Origin: JAMHWD01 sp035911135
Lineage (GTDB): Bacteria; Pseudomonadota; Alphaproteobacteria; Micavibrionales; Micavibrionaceae
Assembly: GCA_035911135.1 (NCBI GenBank)
Contig: JAMHWD010000027.1
Span: forward strand, 62,001 to 126,000
Direction: 5' to 3'
Length of the DNA: 64,000 bases
Shown: positions 27,755 through 37,310 of the stretch, piece by piece
Layout of the letters: the number at the start of each line of letters is the position of its first letter
Position numbering within the stretch: position 1 is the first letter of the stretch
The notes under the pieces: generated by a model
Database searches by the model: none
What the model was told of the DNA's origin: nothing
What the model saw: the letters and a program-made list of their open reading frames with translations, nothing else
Program-made: the position numbers and the translations under genes

Positions 27755-28504
27755 ATGAAAGTTAACGCGCCAGAATTATGGGATGTTCCCAAACCCGGCC
27801 AGGCAGACCATAAGTATAGCCGCGGTATGGCAGTGATTTATGGCGCACCTCTAATGACGGGCGCGACAAGGCTGGCCGCCAGTGCAGCGGCAAGGGCAGG
27901 GGCTGGGCTGGTCACCGTGCTGGCCCCGCCGGGAACTGGCTCCATATACCGCATAAGCCTGCCCGCGCATATTATCGTCAGGGATGATATGCAATGGTAT
28001 GACCCACGCATAACGGCTCAATTATGGGGGCCGGGCGGATTGGACGTGAAAATCATGCTGGCAGGCGTTACTCCGGCCGTTATTGATGCCGATGGATTAT
28101 TTGCCCTGCCAGAAAAATTACATGAAAATGTAGTTTTAACTCCGCATGAAGGGGAGTTTTTGCGCTTATTTCCTGATTTTAAAGGGAAAAAGACAGAAAA
28201 AGCCCTTATGGCCTCTCAAAAATCAGGCGCAATTGTGGTTTTAAAAGGGGCTGAGAGCATAATAGCCCATCCGGATGGGCGGATCGTCGTCAACAACCAC
28301 GCCAGCTCTTATCTGGCGAGCGCCGGAACGGGTGATGTCATGGCCGGCATGATCGCCGGCTTGCTGGCGCAGGGTATGGAGCCTTTTGATGCGGCTTGTG
28401 CGGGCGTATGGATGCATGGCGAGGCCGGCATTCGTCTGGGAGCAGGGCTGGTCGCAAGTGATATTCCTGATATTTTGCCGCTGATATTGCGTAATTTTGC
28501 TTGA
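27755..28504 (+). CDS. nnrD: ADP/ATP-dependent NAD(P)H-hydrate dehydratase, stand-alone
   Basis: This enzyme repairs hydrated NAD(P)H in a ribokinase-like fold. The 249 residues show SRGMAVIYGAP, GATRLAASAAARAGAGLVTV, LTPHEGEFLRLFPD, VVLKGAESIIA and the signature ASAGTGDVMAGMIAGLLAQG. The epimerase (NnrE/YjeF-N) domain that is usually fused in bacterial Nnr is absent. A TATAAT lies at 27711-27716 upstream. Confidence 0.92.
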   Translation: MKVNAPELWDVPKPGQADHKYSRGMAVIYGAPLMTGATRLAASAAARAGAGLVTVLAPPGTGSIYRISLPAHIIVRDDMQWYDPRITAQLWGPGGLDVKIMLAGVTPAVIDADGLFALPEKLHENVVLTPHEGEFLRLFPDFKGKKTEKALMASQKSGAIVVLKGAESIIAHPDGRIVVNNHASSYLASAGTGDVMAGMIAGLLAQGMEPFDAACAGVWMHGEAGIRLGAGLVASDIPDILPLILRNFA

Positions 28505-28557
28505 AAAGCCCATTGTGAACGGTTAGTCATAGCCGGTTAGCCGTAATGGCGCCCCTT

Positions 28558-28642
28558 GCGGATGTGGCGAAATTGGCAGACGCACCAGATTTAGGTTCTG
28601 GCGCCGCAAGGCGTGGGGGTTCAAGTCCCTCCATCCGCACCA
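28558..28642 (+). tRNA. tRNA-Leu (anticodon TAG)
   Basis: This is a class II tRNA with a long variable arm. The acceptor GCGGATG pairs with CATCCGC, the anticodon arm is CCAGA-TTTAGGT-TCTGG, the variable arm contains GCGCCGCAAGGCGT, and CCA is encoded. A GC-rich hairpin without a T-run follows at about 28644-28671. Confidence 0.97.
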
Positions 28643-28705
28643 TGCCTGCTTGCCCCTTAAACCGGGCAGGGCCAGTATAATTGAATTTTTAGAAAGAGAC
28701 GATCG

Positions 28706-30145
28706 ATGCAAGTAAAAGAACTGAAAAAAGAAGGCCTCACGCACGAGCTGGAAATTACCGTTACAGCGCAGGATATCGACAAGCGTATCGACAGCCGCTT
28801 GCAGGAAGTCAGCGGCAATGTACGTGTTCCCGGTTTCCGCCCCGGTAAGGTTCCGCTGAATATCATGAAAAAGCGTTACGGCAAGGCCATTCTGGGTGAA
28901 GTTCTGGAGCTGACCGTCAATGAAGCCACCGATCAGGTGATGAAGGATAAGGGCCTCAAGCCTGCCGTGCGCCCGAAAATTGAGGTCAAGGAATTCGACG
29001 AAGGCAAGGACCTGAAATACACGGTATCCGTGGAAGTTCTGCCGGAAGTTAAAATTGGCGATTTCAAAGGTCTCAAGCTGCAAAAACTGGTGGCTAAGGT
29101 TGATGATGCCAAGATCAATGAGACGCTGGAGCGCATTGCATCGAGCAATGAGAGCTCGGAAGAGATCACAACCAAGCGCGCCGCAAAGGCTGGTGATATC
29201 GTAGTTATCGATTTTGCAGGCCGTACGGCAGATGATGATGTCGCGCATCCTGGCATGCAGGCACAAGGCCATCACCTGAAGCTGGGCAGCAACCAGTTTA
29301 TTGCTGGTTTTGAGGATCAGCTGATTGGCAAGAAGGCCGGCGAAAGCGTTGAAGTGAAGGTTGCCTTCCCGGAAAGCTACCATGCCGCTGAACTGGCTGG
29401 CCGCGATGCGATTTTCGATACTGAAATCAAGAGCATCCGCGAAGCGGTTCCCGCCAAGGTTGATGAGCAGCTGGCCAAGAATCTAGGCTTTTCTGACCTC
29501 GATGGCCTGAAAAACGCTGTGGGCGAGCAGGTTCAAAAAGAACTGGACGCACATTCCCGTATCAAACTGAAGAAAATCCTGCTGGATCAGCTTGATGAAA
29601 TGCATGCCTTTGAAGTGCCTGCCACGATGTTGGAGATGGAATATAACGCCATTATCCGTCAGATCGAGATGGAACAGCAGCAAACCGGCAGCACAGCCAA
29701 GCTGTCTGATGATGAAAAGGCCGAACTGAAGGAGATTGCGGCCCGCCGTGTTCGTCTGGGTCTTGTCCTTTCAGAAATTGGCAATGCCAACAAGATCACT
29801 GTAGCCGATCCTGAACTGCAAAAGGCTGTAATCGCCGAGGCGCAGCGCTATCCGGGACAGGAGCGTCATGTATTTGATTACTACTCCAAGAACCGTCAGG
29901 CGCTTGAATCTCTGCGCGCGCCGTTGTTTGAGGAAAAAGTGGTTGATTTCATTCTTGAGCTTTCAAAGATTGATGAAAAATCGGTCTCTATCGAAGAGCT
30001 GACCGCTGAAGAAGATGATGCCGAAGGCGACAAGCCAAAAGCCAAAAAGAAGGCTCCTGCAAAGGATAAGGCAGCAGCTTCGGATGAGGCTTCGGAGGAC
30101 GCGCCTAAGAAGAAGGCGCCTGCCAAAAAGAAAAAGGCTGAGTAA
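28706..30145 (+). CDS. tig: trigger factor
   Basis: Trigger factor is the ribosome-bound chaperone and prolyl isomerase for nascent chains. The 479 residues show the ribosome-binding domain with VPGFRPGKVPLNIMKKRYG near residue 48, the FKBP domain (AGDIVVIDFAGR...LGSNQFIAGFEDQLIGKKAGE) and the C-terminal arm. The last 45 residues form a Lys/Ala/Asp tail (KKKAPAKDKAAASDEASEDA), seen in many alphaproteobacterial homologues. It is upstream of clpP-lon-hup as usual, though an antisense gene intervenes. Confidence 0.96.
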   Translation: MQVKELKKEGLTHELEITVTAQDIDKRIDSRLQEVSGNVRVPGFRPGKVPLNIMKKRYGKAILGEVLELTVNEATDQVMKDKGLKPAVRPKIEVKEFDEGKDLKYTVSVEVLPEVKIGDFKGLKLQKLVAKVDDAKINETLERIASSNESSEEITTKRAAKAGDIVVIDFAGRTADDDVAHPGMQAQGHHLKLGSNQFIAGFEDQLIGKKAGESVEVKVAFPESYHAAELAGRDAIFDTEIKSIREAVPAKVDEQLAKNLGFSDLDGLKNAVGEQVQKELDAHSRIKLKKILLDQLDEMHAFEVPATMLEMEYNAIIRQIEMEQQQTGSTAKLSDDEKAELKEIAARRVRLGLVLSEIGNANKITVADPELQKAVIAEAQRYPGQERHVFDYYSKNRQALESLRAPLFEEKVVDFILELSKIDEKSVSIEELTAEEDDAEGDKPKAKKKAPAKDKAAASDEASEDAPKKKAPAKKKKAE

Positions 30146-30146
30146 T

Positions 30147-30551
30147 CTAAAAATCAGGCTCATGCCAATGTTCAAAAAAATCCGCGGCCAGAGCAATCTT
30201 GCCGCGGTTTTTATTGAACAGGGATTCGACGGCGCTATGCGGGATTTTTTTGTGAGGACGGCAGGCGGGCTCCATGAGCTCCTGATCCATCTCTATATGC
30301 ACGCCTTGTTTGGTTGCAAAAATATACAAGGGGGCATCACAAACAAAGCCTTCTTTTTCTCGCCAAATTTGAATGCGGCATAATGCAAGGCCGATCATAT
30401 CGCGGAGGTTTTCCTCATGTGTTGCGTGGGCATCGAAAAGATCGCCGCGGAATAAGTGATCAAAACCAAGCCTGTCAGTGATATCAATGATACCGGCGCT
30501 GCCCAGCAGATTTTTAATTTCTTCTGTTTTTTGAATATCCATTTTTGCCAC
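30147..30551 (-). CDS. hypothetical protein between tig and clpP
   Basis: This is a cytoplasmic protein of 134 residues (or 131 from ATG 30542). It has mixed helix/strand character, a central ALCRIQIWREKEGFVCDAPLYIFATKQGVHIEMDQ segment with two Cys, and several His residues (HATHEENLRD, EHWHEPDF). I recognise no family. It ends 1 base from the tig stop in a tail-to-tail layout. The start is uncertain because neither candidate has a clear ribosome site. Confidence 0.55.
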   Translation of the reverse strand: MAKMDIQKTEEIKNLLGSAGIIDITDRLGFDHLFRGDLFDAHATHEENLRDMIGLALCRIQIWREKEGFVCDAPLYIFATKQGVHIEMDQELMEPACRPHKKIPHSAVESLFNKNRGKIALAADFFEHWHEPDF

Positions 30552-30634
30552 AGGGGAATTATGGCAAAAATATATTACTAATTTCTAAATAACATCTAGG
30601 GCGTTGATATCTGGCCATGAGAAAGCCAGGGCGG

Positions 30635-30662
30635 TTGACTTCATAGGGAAATAATCTATCCT
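30635..30662 (+). promoter_or_regulatory. candidate clpP promoter
   Basis: TTGACT at 30635-30640 is followed after 16 bases by TATCCT at 30657-30662, 36 bases before the clpP ATG. A short hairpin CTGGC/GCCAG at 30611-30629 lies upstream. This is only a consensus match. Confidence 0.35.
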
Positions 30663-30698
30663 GATAAAAAATCACTTTCACATTGGCATTAAAATCAC

Positions 30699-31349
30699 AT
30701 GATCGACAGAGACCCCCTAGAAGTTTACAACAATTACCTTGTTCCTACCGTTATCGAGCAGACAAACCGCGGTGAGCGCGCGTTTGATATTTACTCTCGC
30801 CTCTTGAAGGAGCGTATTATTTTCCTAACGGGTGAGGTCAATGATCATGTATCCAGCCTGATTTGCGCCCAGCTCCTGTTTCTGGAATCGGAAAACCCTA
30901 AGAAAGACATTTCTTTCTACATTAATTCTCCCGGCGGCGTGGTTACGGCAGGTCTGGCGATGTATGATACCATGCAGTATATCAAGCCCGATGTATCCAC
31001 AGTTTGTATCGGTCAGGCGGCATCGGCTGGCTCCTTGTTGCTGATGGGCGGCGCGGCAGGCAAGCGTTTTGCCCTGCCAAATTCCCGTATTATGGTGCAC
31101 CAGCCTTCCGGCGGCGCGCGCGGTCAGGCAACCGATATTGAGATTCAGGCTCAGGAAATCTTGCGTTTGCGTAAAATGCTAAATGACTTGTATGTCAAGC
31201 ACACAGGCCAAAAGCTTACAGCCATTGAAAAAGCCATGGAGCGCGACACTTTCATGGGACCGGAAGAAGCCATGAAATTCGGCCTGATCGACAAGGTTGT
31301 TGTCAGCAGCACGCTGCCGGGCTCGGCTGACGATGATAAGAAAAAATAA
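30699..31349 (+). CDS. clpP: ATP-dependent Clp protease proteolytic subunit
   Basis: ClpP is the serine peptidase barrel that works with ClpX or ClpA. The 216 residues contain the catalytic triad Ser109 (GQAASAG), His134 (RIMVHQP) and Asp183 (MERDTFM). INSPGG and the N-terminal VPTVIEQT processing region are normal. The next gene is lon; the clpX usually found directly downstream is missing here. A weak hairpin AAAGATT/AATCTTT at 31348-31369 follows the stop. Confidence 0.96.
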   Translation: MIDRDPLEVYNNYLVPTVIEQTNRGERAFDIYSRLLKERIIFLTGEVNDHVSSLICAQLLFLESENPKKDISFYINSPGGVVTAGLAMYDTMQYIKPDVSTVCIGQAASAGSLLLMGGAAGKRFALPNSRIMVHQPSGGARGQATDIEIQAQEILRLRKMLNDLYVKHTGQKLTAIEKAMERDTFMGPEEAMKFGLIDKVVVSSTLPGSADDDKKK

Positions 31350-31448
31350 AGATTTGTGATATAATCTTTAATACTGGCTTGATTGGCGTTCTATGGAACC
31401 CCACATCACTTGTCAGGCGTTTGCCGTCTTAAATCGAAGGATGGATCC

Positions 31449-33860
31449 ATGATCGAAGCGAAATCCGATAAATACGCAGTTTTGCCGCTGCGCGACATTG
31501 TGGTGTTCCCACATATGATCGTTCCACTATTTGTAGGACGCGAGAGGTCGGTTCAGGCGCTGGAGCATGTCATGCACCACGACAAGCAGATCCTGCTGGT
31601 GACTCAAAAGCTCCCCAGCGAGGATGATCCCGGGCCGAATGATCTTCATGCAGTTGGTACTGTGGGCACGATCCTGCAGCTCCTGAAATTACCGGATGGA
31701 ACCGTCAAGGTTCTGGTAGAGGGCACGAGACGCGTCCAGATTAATTCTATTTCTGGCGATGGCCCCTTCATGCAGGCCGATATTACCGAGATGGAAGATG
31801 TGCCGCTGGAAAGCGAGGAAATTGACGCATTGAAACGTGCGGTCATGACCCAGTTCGAGCAATACGTGAAGCTTAACAAGAAAATCCCACCCGAAGTAAT
31901 TGTCGCGGTGAATCAGATTGACGAAGTGACGAAGATGGCCGATACGGTTGCCTCGCACCTTGTATTGAAAATCGACCAGAAGCAGGAATTGCTAGAAATC
32001 GCCAGCACAGCTGAACGTCTGGAGCGTATTTATGGCTTCATGGAAGGCGAGATTGGTGTTCTGCAGGTGGAAAAGCGCGTGCGTAACCGCGTCAAGCGCC
32101 AGATGGAGAAAACACAGCGCGAGTATTATCTGAATGAGCAAATGAAAGCCATCCAGAAAGAGCTCGGCGATTCTGATGATGGCTTTAACGAGATTGATGA
32201 TCTTGAGAAAAAGATTGAAGCCAAAAAACTTACCAAGGAAGCGAAAGAACGCGCCAAGCACGAGCTGAAAAAATTACGTATGATGAGCCCGATGTCCGCC
32301 GAGGCCACTGTGGTGCGTAACTATCTTGACTGGATTATCAATCTGCCATGGAAAACGCAGACCAAGGTGAAGAAAGATATCCGCCTTGCGAAAAAAGTCC
32401 TCGATGAAGATCATTTCGGACTTGAGAAAGTCAAGGAACGCATCCTTGAATACCTCGCCGTTCAACAGCGCATGAAGAAGGTAAAAGGGCCTATCCTTTG
32501 CCTCGTCGGGCCGCCTGGTGTTGGTAAAACATCGTTGGGGCAATCGATTGCGCGCGCGACAAACCGTAAATTCGTACGCATGTCTTTGGGCGGCGTTCGA
32601 GATGAAAGCGAAATTCGCGGTCACCGCCGTACCTATATCGGCGCGATGCCGGGTAAAATTATTCAAGGCATGAAAAAAGCCAAAACGGGCAATCCGCTTT
32701 TCCTGCTGGATGAGATCGACAAGCTTGGTTCCGATTATCGTGGCGATCCCAGTGCGGCGTTGCTGGAGGTTCTTGATCCTGAACAAAATACAACATTCCA
32801 GGATCACTATCTTGAACTGGATTACGATTTATCCGATGTGATGTTTGTTTGTACGGCGAACTCGATGATGACCATGCCGCGTCCATTGCTGGACCGGATG
32901 GAGATCATCCGCATTTCCGGCTACACTGAGGAAGAAAAGCTGGAGATCGTCAAGCATCACTTGCTGAAAAAACAGATGGAAGCAGCAGGCCTCAAGAAAA
33001 GCGAATTCGCAATCAATGATGCCGCCATTCTTATGCTGATCCGTTATTATACGCGCGAAGCCGGCGTTCGTTCACTGGACCGTGAATTGGCAAATCTTTG
33101 CCGGAAGGCCATCAAAGAAATTCTGATGAAGGGTAAAACCAAAATCATTATTGGCCCCAAAAATCTTGGCAAATATGCCGGTATCGTCAAATACCGTTAC
33201 GGCGAGATTGATGAAGAAAACCGCATTGGTGTTGTCAATGGTCTGGCCTATACCGAAACAGGCGGCGACTTGCTCTCGATCGAGGCTGTCACAATGCCCG
33301 GCAAGGATGGCAAGGTCACGACAACCGGCAATATCAAGGAAGTCATGAAGGAATCCGTCATCGTGGCGGAGATGCTGACCAAATCACGCGCCGCTGCATA
33401 CGGCATTGATTATGAAGAGCTGAAAGAAAAGCAAGTTCACGTTCACGTGCCGGAAGGCGCAACACCCAAGGATGGTCCTTCTGCAGGTGCGGCAATGGTT
33501 ACGGCGATCGTATCGGCGCTTTCCGGTATTCCCATTCACCGTGATATTGCGATGACGGGCGAGGTAAACTTGCGCGGCAATGTTACGGCGATTGGCGGCC
33601 TGAAAGAAAAATTGCTGGCGGCGTTGCGCGGTGGAATCAAGAAAGTTCTGATCCCGCAGGACAATGAAAAGGACCTGCCCGATATTCCGGCCAATGTCAA
33701 AAAAGGCCTCGAAATCGTGGTCGTCAGAACCATTGATGAGGTTCTGGCCCATGCCCTTGTAGAGCTTCCTAAGCCTATTATGTCCAAAAAAGGCGAAAAA
33801 ATAGGTGAAATTGCCCCGGAAAGTGCGGAAAACAAGGGCGAAGATGTAATTCGCCATTGA
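31449..33860 (+). CDS. lon: ATP-dependent protease La (Lon)
   Basis: Lon is a hexameric AAA+ protease that removes damaged and regulatory proteins. About 803 residues carry the substrate-binding LON domain (YAVLPLRDIVVFPHMIVPLFVGR), a coiled region, Walker A GPPGVGKTS near residue 355, Walker B PLFLLDEIDK, and the Ser-Lys dyad Ser678 (PKDGPSAGAA) with Lys near 721 (GGLKEKLLAA). The frame is open to 31383, but AAGGA 7 bases before ATG 31449 and the domain start favour the latter. Confidence 0.97.
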   Translation: MIEAKSDKYAVLPLRDIVVFPHMIVPLFVGRERSVQALEHVMHHDKQILLVTQKLPSEDDPGPNDLHAVGTVGTILQLLKLPDGTVKVLVEGTRRVQINSISGDGPFMQADITEMEDVPLESEEIDALKRAVMTQFEQYVKLNKKIPPEVIVAVNQIDEVTKMADTVASHLVLKIDQKQELLEIASTAERLERIYGFMEGEIGVLQVEKRVRNRVKRQMEKTQREYYLNEQMKAIQKELGDSDDGFNEIDDLEKKIEAKKLTKEAKERAKHELKKLRMMSPMSAEATVVRNYLDWIINLPWKTQTKVKKDIRLAKKVLDEDHFGLEKVKERILEYLAVQQRMKKVKGPILCLVGPPGVGKTSLGQSIARATNRKFVRMSLGGVRDESEIRGHRRTYIGAMPGKIIQGMKKAKTGNPLFLLDEIDKLGSDYRGDPSAALLEVLDPEQNTTFQDHYLELDYDLSDVMFVCTANSMMTMPRPLLDRMEIIRISGYTEEEKLEIVKHHLLKKQMEAAGLKKSEFAINDAAILMLIRYYTREAGVRSLDRELANLCRKAIKEILMKGKTKIIIGPKNLGKYAGIVKYRYGEIDEENRIGVVNGLAYTETGGDLLSIEAVTMPGKDGKVTTTGNIKEVMKESVIVAEMLTKSRAAAYGIDYEELKEKQVHVHVPEGATPKDGPSAGAAMVTAIVSALSGIPIHRDIAMTGEVNLRGNVTAIGGLKEKLLAALRGGIKKVLIPQDNEKDLPDIPANVKKGLEIVVVRTIDEVLAHALVELPKPIMSKKGEKIGEIAPESAENKGEDVIRH

Positions 33861-34025
33861 TTACCCCTTTAAAAGCGCGTAAAAAAGAATCAGATTTTAA
33901 TTCGTCGAAAGGCAAGGTGAGTGCGGCTTTTGCTGCATGAGCACACTCTAGAGCGAATAGAGTCTTATTTTGATCGTTCAAAATATTTTTTAATTTGCTT
34001 AACTTCTAACCAAAGGGGATATCCT

Positions 34026-34301
34026 ATGAACAAGCAAGACCTCGTAACAAAAGTTGCCGACAAAGCTGACATTCCGAAAACAAAAGCGGAAGCTGCTGTA
34101 AACGCCATGATCGACGCGATCAAGGCTTCGCTGAAAAAAGGCGATGATGTTCGTCTGGTTGGCTTTGGTACATTCTCTGTTGCGAAGCGCGCTGCCACAA
34201 CAGGCCGCAACCCACGCACAGGCCAGCCAATCAAAATCCCAGCTTCCAAGCAGCCAAAATTCAAGGCTGGTAAAGAGCTGAAAGAAGCTGTTAACAAGTA
34301 A
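34026..34301 (+). CDS. hup: DNA-binding protein HU
   Basis: This is a 91-residue histone-like nucleoid protein: MNKQDLVTKVADKADIPKTKAEAAV, GFGTFSVAKRAA, GRNPRTGQPIKIPA and the KFKAGKELKEAVN end are textbook HU. ATG 34026 has AAAGGGGAT upstream; the longer open frame is not used. The lon-hup order is conserved. About 165 bases before it are non-coding and contain a small ACTCT/AGAGT dyad (33945-33963). A strong terminator follows. Confidence 0.96.
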   Translation: MNKQDLVTKVADKADIPKTKAEAAVNAMIDAIKASLKKGDDVRLVGFGTFSVAKRAATTGRNPRTGQPIKIPASKQPKFKAGKELKEAVNK

Positions 34302-34327
34302 GCTTCTTTGGTTTAAAGCCAAAATTC

Positions 34328-34360
34328 AAACGGCTGCGCCTATCGGTGCAGCCGTTTTTT
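34328..34360 (+). terminator. intrinsic terminator after hup
   Basis: The stem CGGCTGC-GCC/GGT-GCAGCCG has a 4-base loop and is followed by a run of six T. It is flanked by AAA upstream. Confidence 0.9.
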
Positions 34361-34393
34361 CTTAATCTGATTCACTAACCTGGCGGATATTAA

Positions 34394-34753
34394 TTATCCG
34401 CGCTCAAACCCCATCAGGGCCGGACCGATCTGAACGATGTCATCTTTTTTACGGCCCTTGCGCTCCCCGGCGCCGGATTGAATACTTTCCGATGGCTTGA
34501 CAAAAGGAAGGCCAGAGAGCGAGCGGATGGCATCATCGCCCACAGTGCGAGCATGATCATGGTATCCCGTTACTTTGATAGATTGGGATGTCTCGGAGAC
34601 AACCACGCGCGCATCAAATCCGGCCTCGCGCATTTTTTCCTTCAGGCCTTTAAGCCAGACACTCTTATCATCACCCCATAGCATTGTCTTATCCTTGGGA
34701 GCTTTGGCAGGGGCACATTCAGTGCTAAATCTCATTCTTATTGTGCTTAACAT
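34394..34753 (-). CDS. hypothetical protein
   Basis: This 119-residue soluble protein of unknown function is basic in the middle. It contains MLWGDDKSVWLKGLKEKMREAGFDARVVVSETSQSIKVTGYHDHARTVGDDAI, an alpha/beta pattern, then a Lys/Gly-rich tail. AAGGAG lies 10 bases before the start codon, which supports it as a real gene. It is convergent with hup. Confidence 0.6.
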   Translation of the reverse strand: MLSTIRMRFSTECAPAKAPKDKTMLWGDDKSVWLKGLKEKMREAGFDARVVVSETSQSIKVTGYHDHARTVGDDAIRSLSGLPFVKPSESIQSGAGERKGRKKDDIVQIGPALMGFERG

Positions 34754-34824
34754 GTAGAAATCTCTCCTTTTTTAAAAACCTTCTTGCTTTTTCTGTAACA
34801 ACTCATTAAATAAAGCTTCTTTTA

Positions 34825-35242
<418 letters not shown>

Positions 35243-35315
35243 AACCGGGAAATTAAAGAAAAATTATGGCAATAGCAATAAAAATAGCTTTGCTGATATA
35301 AATTAAACAATATTA

Positions 35316-35957
35316 TTACTGTTCAGGCGTGATTTCGGGGCCGGTATCGGCCGAAATCAGTGATGGCGAACCGGAAAATTGAGGGGCACGGCCAGTCAGC
35401 ACACCAACAATGTTATCTATGGCTTTTCTAAAGCTGCGCCCCAAAGATGGGCGGCCCGCATGAGAACTTTCCACCTTGGGCTTTTGGATCGTCTGGAAAT
35501 TATCATCAAGATTGGGTGCGTAAGTCCATGTCAGCTCTTCGCCGGGGGCAATATCACGAATAGCGTGAAAACTACCTTTACCATCGGGCTTGATATTAGG
35601 TGCGCTCAGGCTGTGATTGGCGCGCGGCAGGAATCCCGCAGGATCGCCAATAATACCGATGCGGCCTTTGATGCTGGCTAGAACGGCCTCCTTGTCGGCA
35701 GGATCGCACGCATCGGGTTTTAACCAATGAATATACAATGTTTCTGTTGATGAAATCTGATCTTCATTCGCCCCGTAAAATTCGCTGAATGTCACGCGCC
35801 GGCCGGGATATTCGCCAATCAGCGCGCCGGCGGCAATAGAGGCATTGGTAAAGAGGCCTTTATTATGACGGTTTTTGCCGCAAAGATCGGATTCCCGCAC
35901 TTCAAGGTCAAGTGCAGATGCTGTGGCTTCAGCGCTGGTGGTAAATTCGTCCTTCAT
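35316..35957 (-). CDS. SET-domain protein, putative lysine methyltransferase
   Basis: This 213-residue protein matches the SET fold in order: KGLFTNASIAAGALIGEYPGR (residues 33-53), NHSLSAPNIK (114-123, cofactor/substrate motif) and RDIAPGEELTWTY (134-146, containing the catalytic Tyr region). SET proteins use S-adenosylmethionine to methylate lysines. They are mainly eukaryotic and scattered in bacteria. The tail from about 160 is polar and disordered. The target is unknown. It lies alone between GNAT and ispG genes. Confidence 0.75.
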   Translation of the reverse strand: MKDEFTTSAEATASALDLEVRESDLCGKNRHNKGLFTNASIAAGALIGEYPGRRVTFSEFYGANEDQISSTETLYIHWLKPDACDPADKEAVLASIKGRIGIIGDPAGFLPRANHSLSAPNIKPDGKGSFHAIRDIAPGEELTWTYAPNLDDNFQTIQKPKVESSHAGRPSLGRSFRKAIDNIVGVLTGRAPQFSGSPSLISADTGPEITPEQ

Positions 35958-36092
35958 ACCGCAATTCTAGGCTTTTTATATTAAAGGGATATAAACCCCG
36001 TTTTCATAAATTCTAGCAGATTTTGAGCCCAAACCATAATTTTGCAAAAGAGTTTTTGACCTTCTAGGCCAAAAAACGCTAGGAATAGCGCC

Positions 36093-37307
36093 ATGAGCAC
36101 GATTTTCAGACATAGAACGAAATCCGTACAAATCCGCAATGTTATGCTGGGTGGCGGCGCGCCGGTTGTCGTGCAATCCATGACCAATACGGATACGGCG
36201 GATGTGGCGGGTACATTTACGCAAGTCAAAGCGTTGCATGAGGCGGGTTCCGAGATCGTGCGCGTGACGGTGAATAACGACGCAGCCGCCAAGGGCGTTG
36301 TCACGTTGCGGGAGAGGCTGGATGAAGCCGGACTGGATGTCGCGTTGGCTGGCTGTTTTCACTATAACGGGCATACATTGCTCAGTGATTATCCAGAAAT
36401 GGCACAAGCCTTGGATAAATATCGTATCAATCCAGGCAATGTCGGCTTTGGCGCAAAACGCGACCGCAATTACGAAATCATGATCGAAAAGGCCATTGAG
36501 CATGACAAAGCCGTTCGGATCGGTGTGAACTGGGGTTCGCTGGATGCCGATCTGGCTACAAAGCTGATGGATGAAAACGGCCAGAGCGATACGCCAAAAT
36601 CCGCAGACGAGATTACCCGCGAGGCTTTGATTCAATCAGCATTGATATCAGCAGAGAAAGCCGAAAAAATTGGTCTTTCTCCCAATAAGATTATCCTTTC
36701 AGCCAAGGTATCGCGTGTACCTGACCTCATCTCGGTTTACCGGGAGCTGGCAAGGCGATCCACTTATGCACTGCATCTGGGCCTAACCGAGGCCGGCATG
36801 GGCAGCAAAGGAATCGTTGCGACCGCCTTGGGCGAGGGGATTTTGCTCTATGAGGGGATTGGCGATACGATCCGCGCTTCGCTTACGCCAGAGCCAGGCG
36901 GTGACCGGACATTGGAAGTGCGCGTCTGTCAGGAAATCCTGCAGGCGCTGGGCCTTCGTTCTTTTATGCCAGAAGTGGCGGCTTGCCCCGGATGCGGGCG
37001 CACGACATCAACAGTATTTCAGGAGCTGGCGCAGAAAATCCAGCGCGATCTTGATACCAATATGCCCATCTGGAAAGATCAGTATCCGGGCGTAGAGACA
37101 TTAAAAGTCGCGGTGATGGGCTGTATTGTAAACGGCCCCGGCGAATCCAAACATGCAGATATCGGTATTTCCTTGCCAGGGACAGGAGAATCTCCTGCCG
37201 CGCCAGTATTCATTGATGGCCACAAAGCGCATACGCTGCGCGGTGATAATATTGCGGCCGAGTTTGAAGGGTTGGTCGAGAATTATATCAAGAAGCGTTT
37301 TGGTTAG
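36093..37307 (+). CDS. ispG: 4-hydroxy-3-methylbut-2-en-1-yl diphosphate synthase
   Basis: IspG makes HMBPP in the MEP isoprenoid pathway using a [4Fe-4S] cluster. The 404 residues include MLGGGAPVVVQSMTNTDT, INPGNVGFGAKRD, LHLGLTEAG, the cluster motif ACPGCGRTTS and VMGCIVNGPGES with the third Cys and cluster Glu. It is monocistronic and nearly abuts a convergent GNAT gene. Confidence 0.97.
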   Translation: MSTIFRHRTKSVQIRNVMLGGGAPVVVQSMTNTDTADVAGTFTQVKALHEAGSEIVRVTVNNDAAAKGVVTLRERLDEAGLDVALAGCFHYNGHTLLSDYPEMAQALDKYRINPGNVGFGAKRDRNYEIMIEKAIEHDKAVRIGVNWGSLDADLATKLMDENGQSDTPKSADEITREALIQSALISAEKAEKIGLSPNKIILSAKVSRVPDLISVYRELARRSTYALHLGLTEAGMGSKGIVATALGEGILLYEGIGDTIRASLTPEPGGDRTLEVRVCQEILQALGLRSFMPEVAACPGCGRTTSTVFQELAQKIQRDLDTNMPIWKDQYPGVETLKVAVMGCIVNGPGESKHADIGISLPGTGESPAAPVFIDGHKAHTLRGDNIAAEFEGLVENYIKKRFG

Positions 37308-37310
37308 TCT

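Noticed and set aside
28644..28671. GC-rich hairpin after tRNA-Leu as a terminator
   Set aside because: No T-run follows the stem, so I do not call it an intrinsic terminator.
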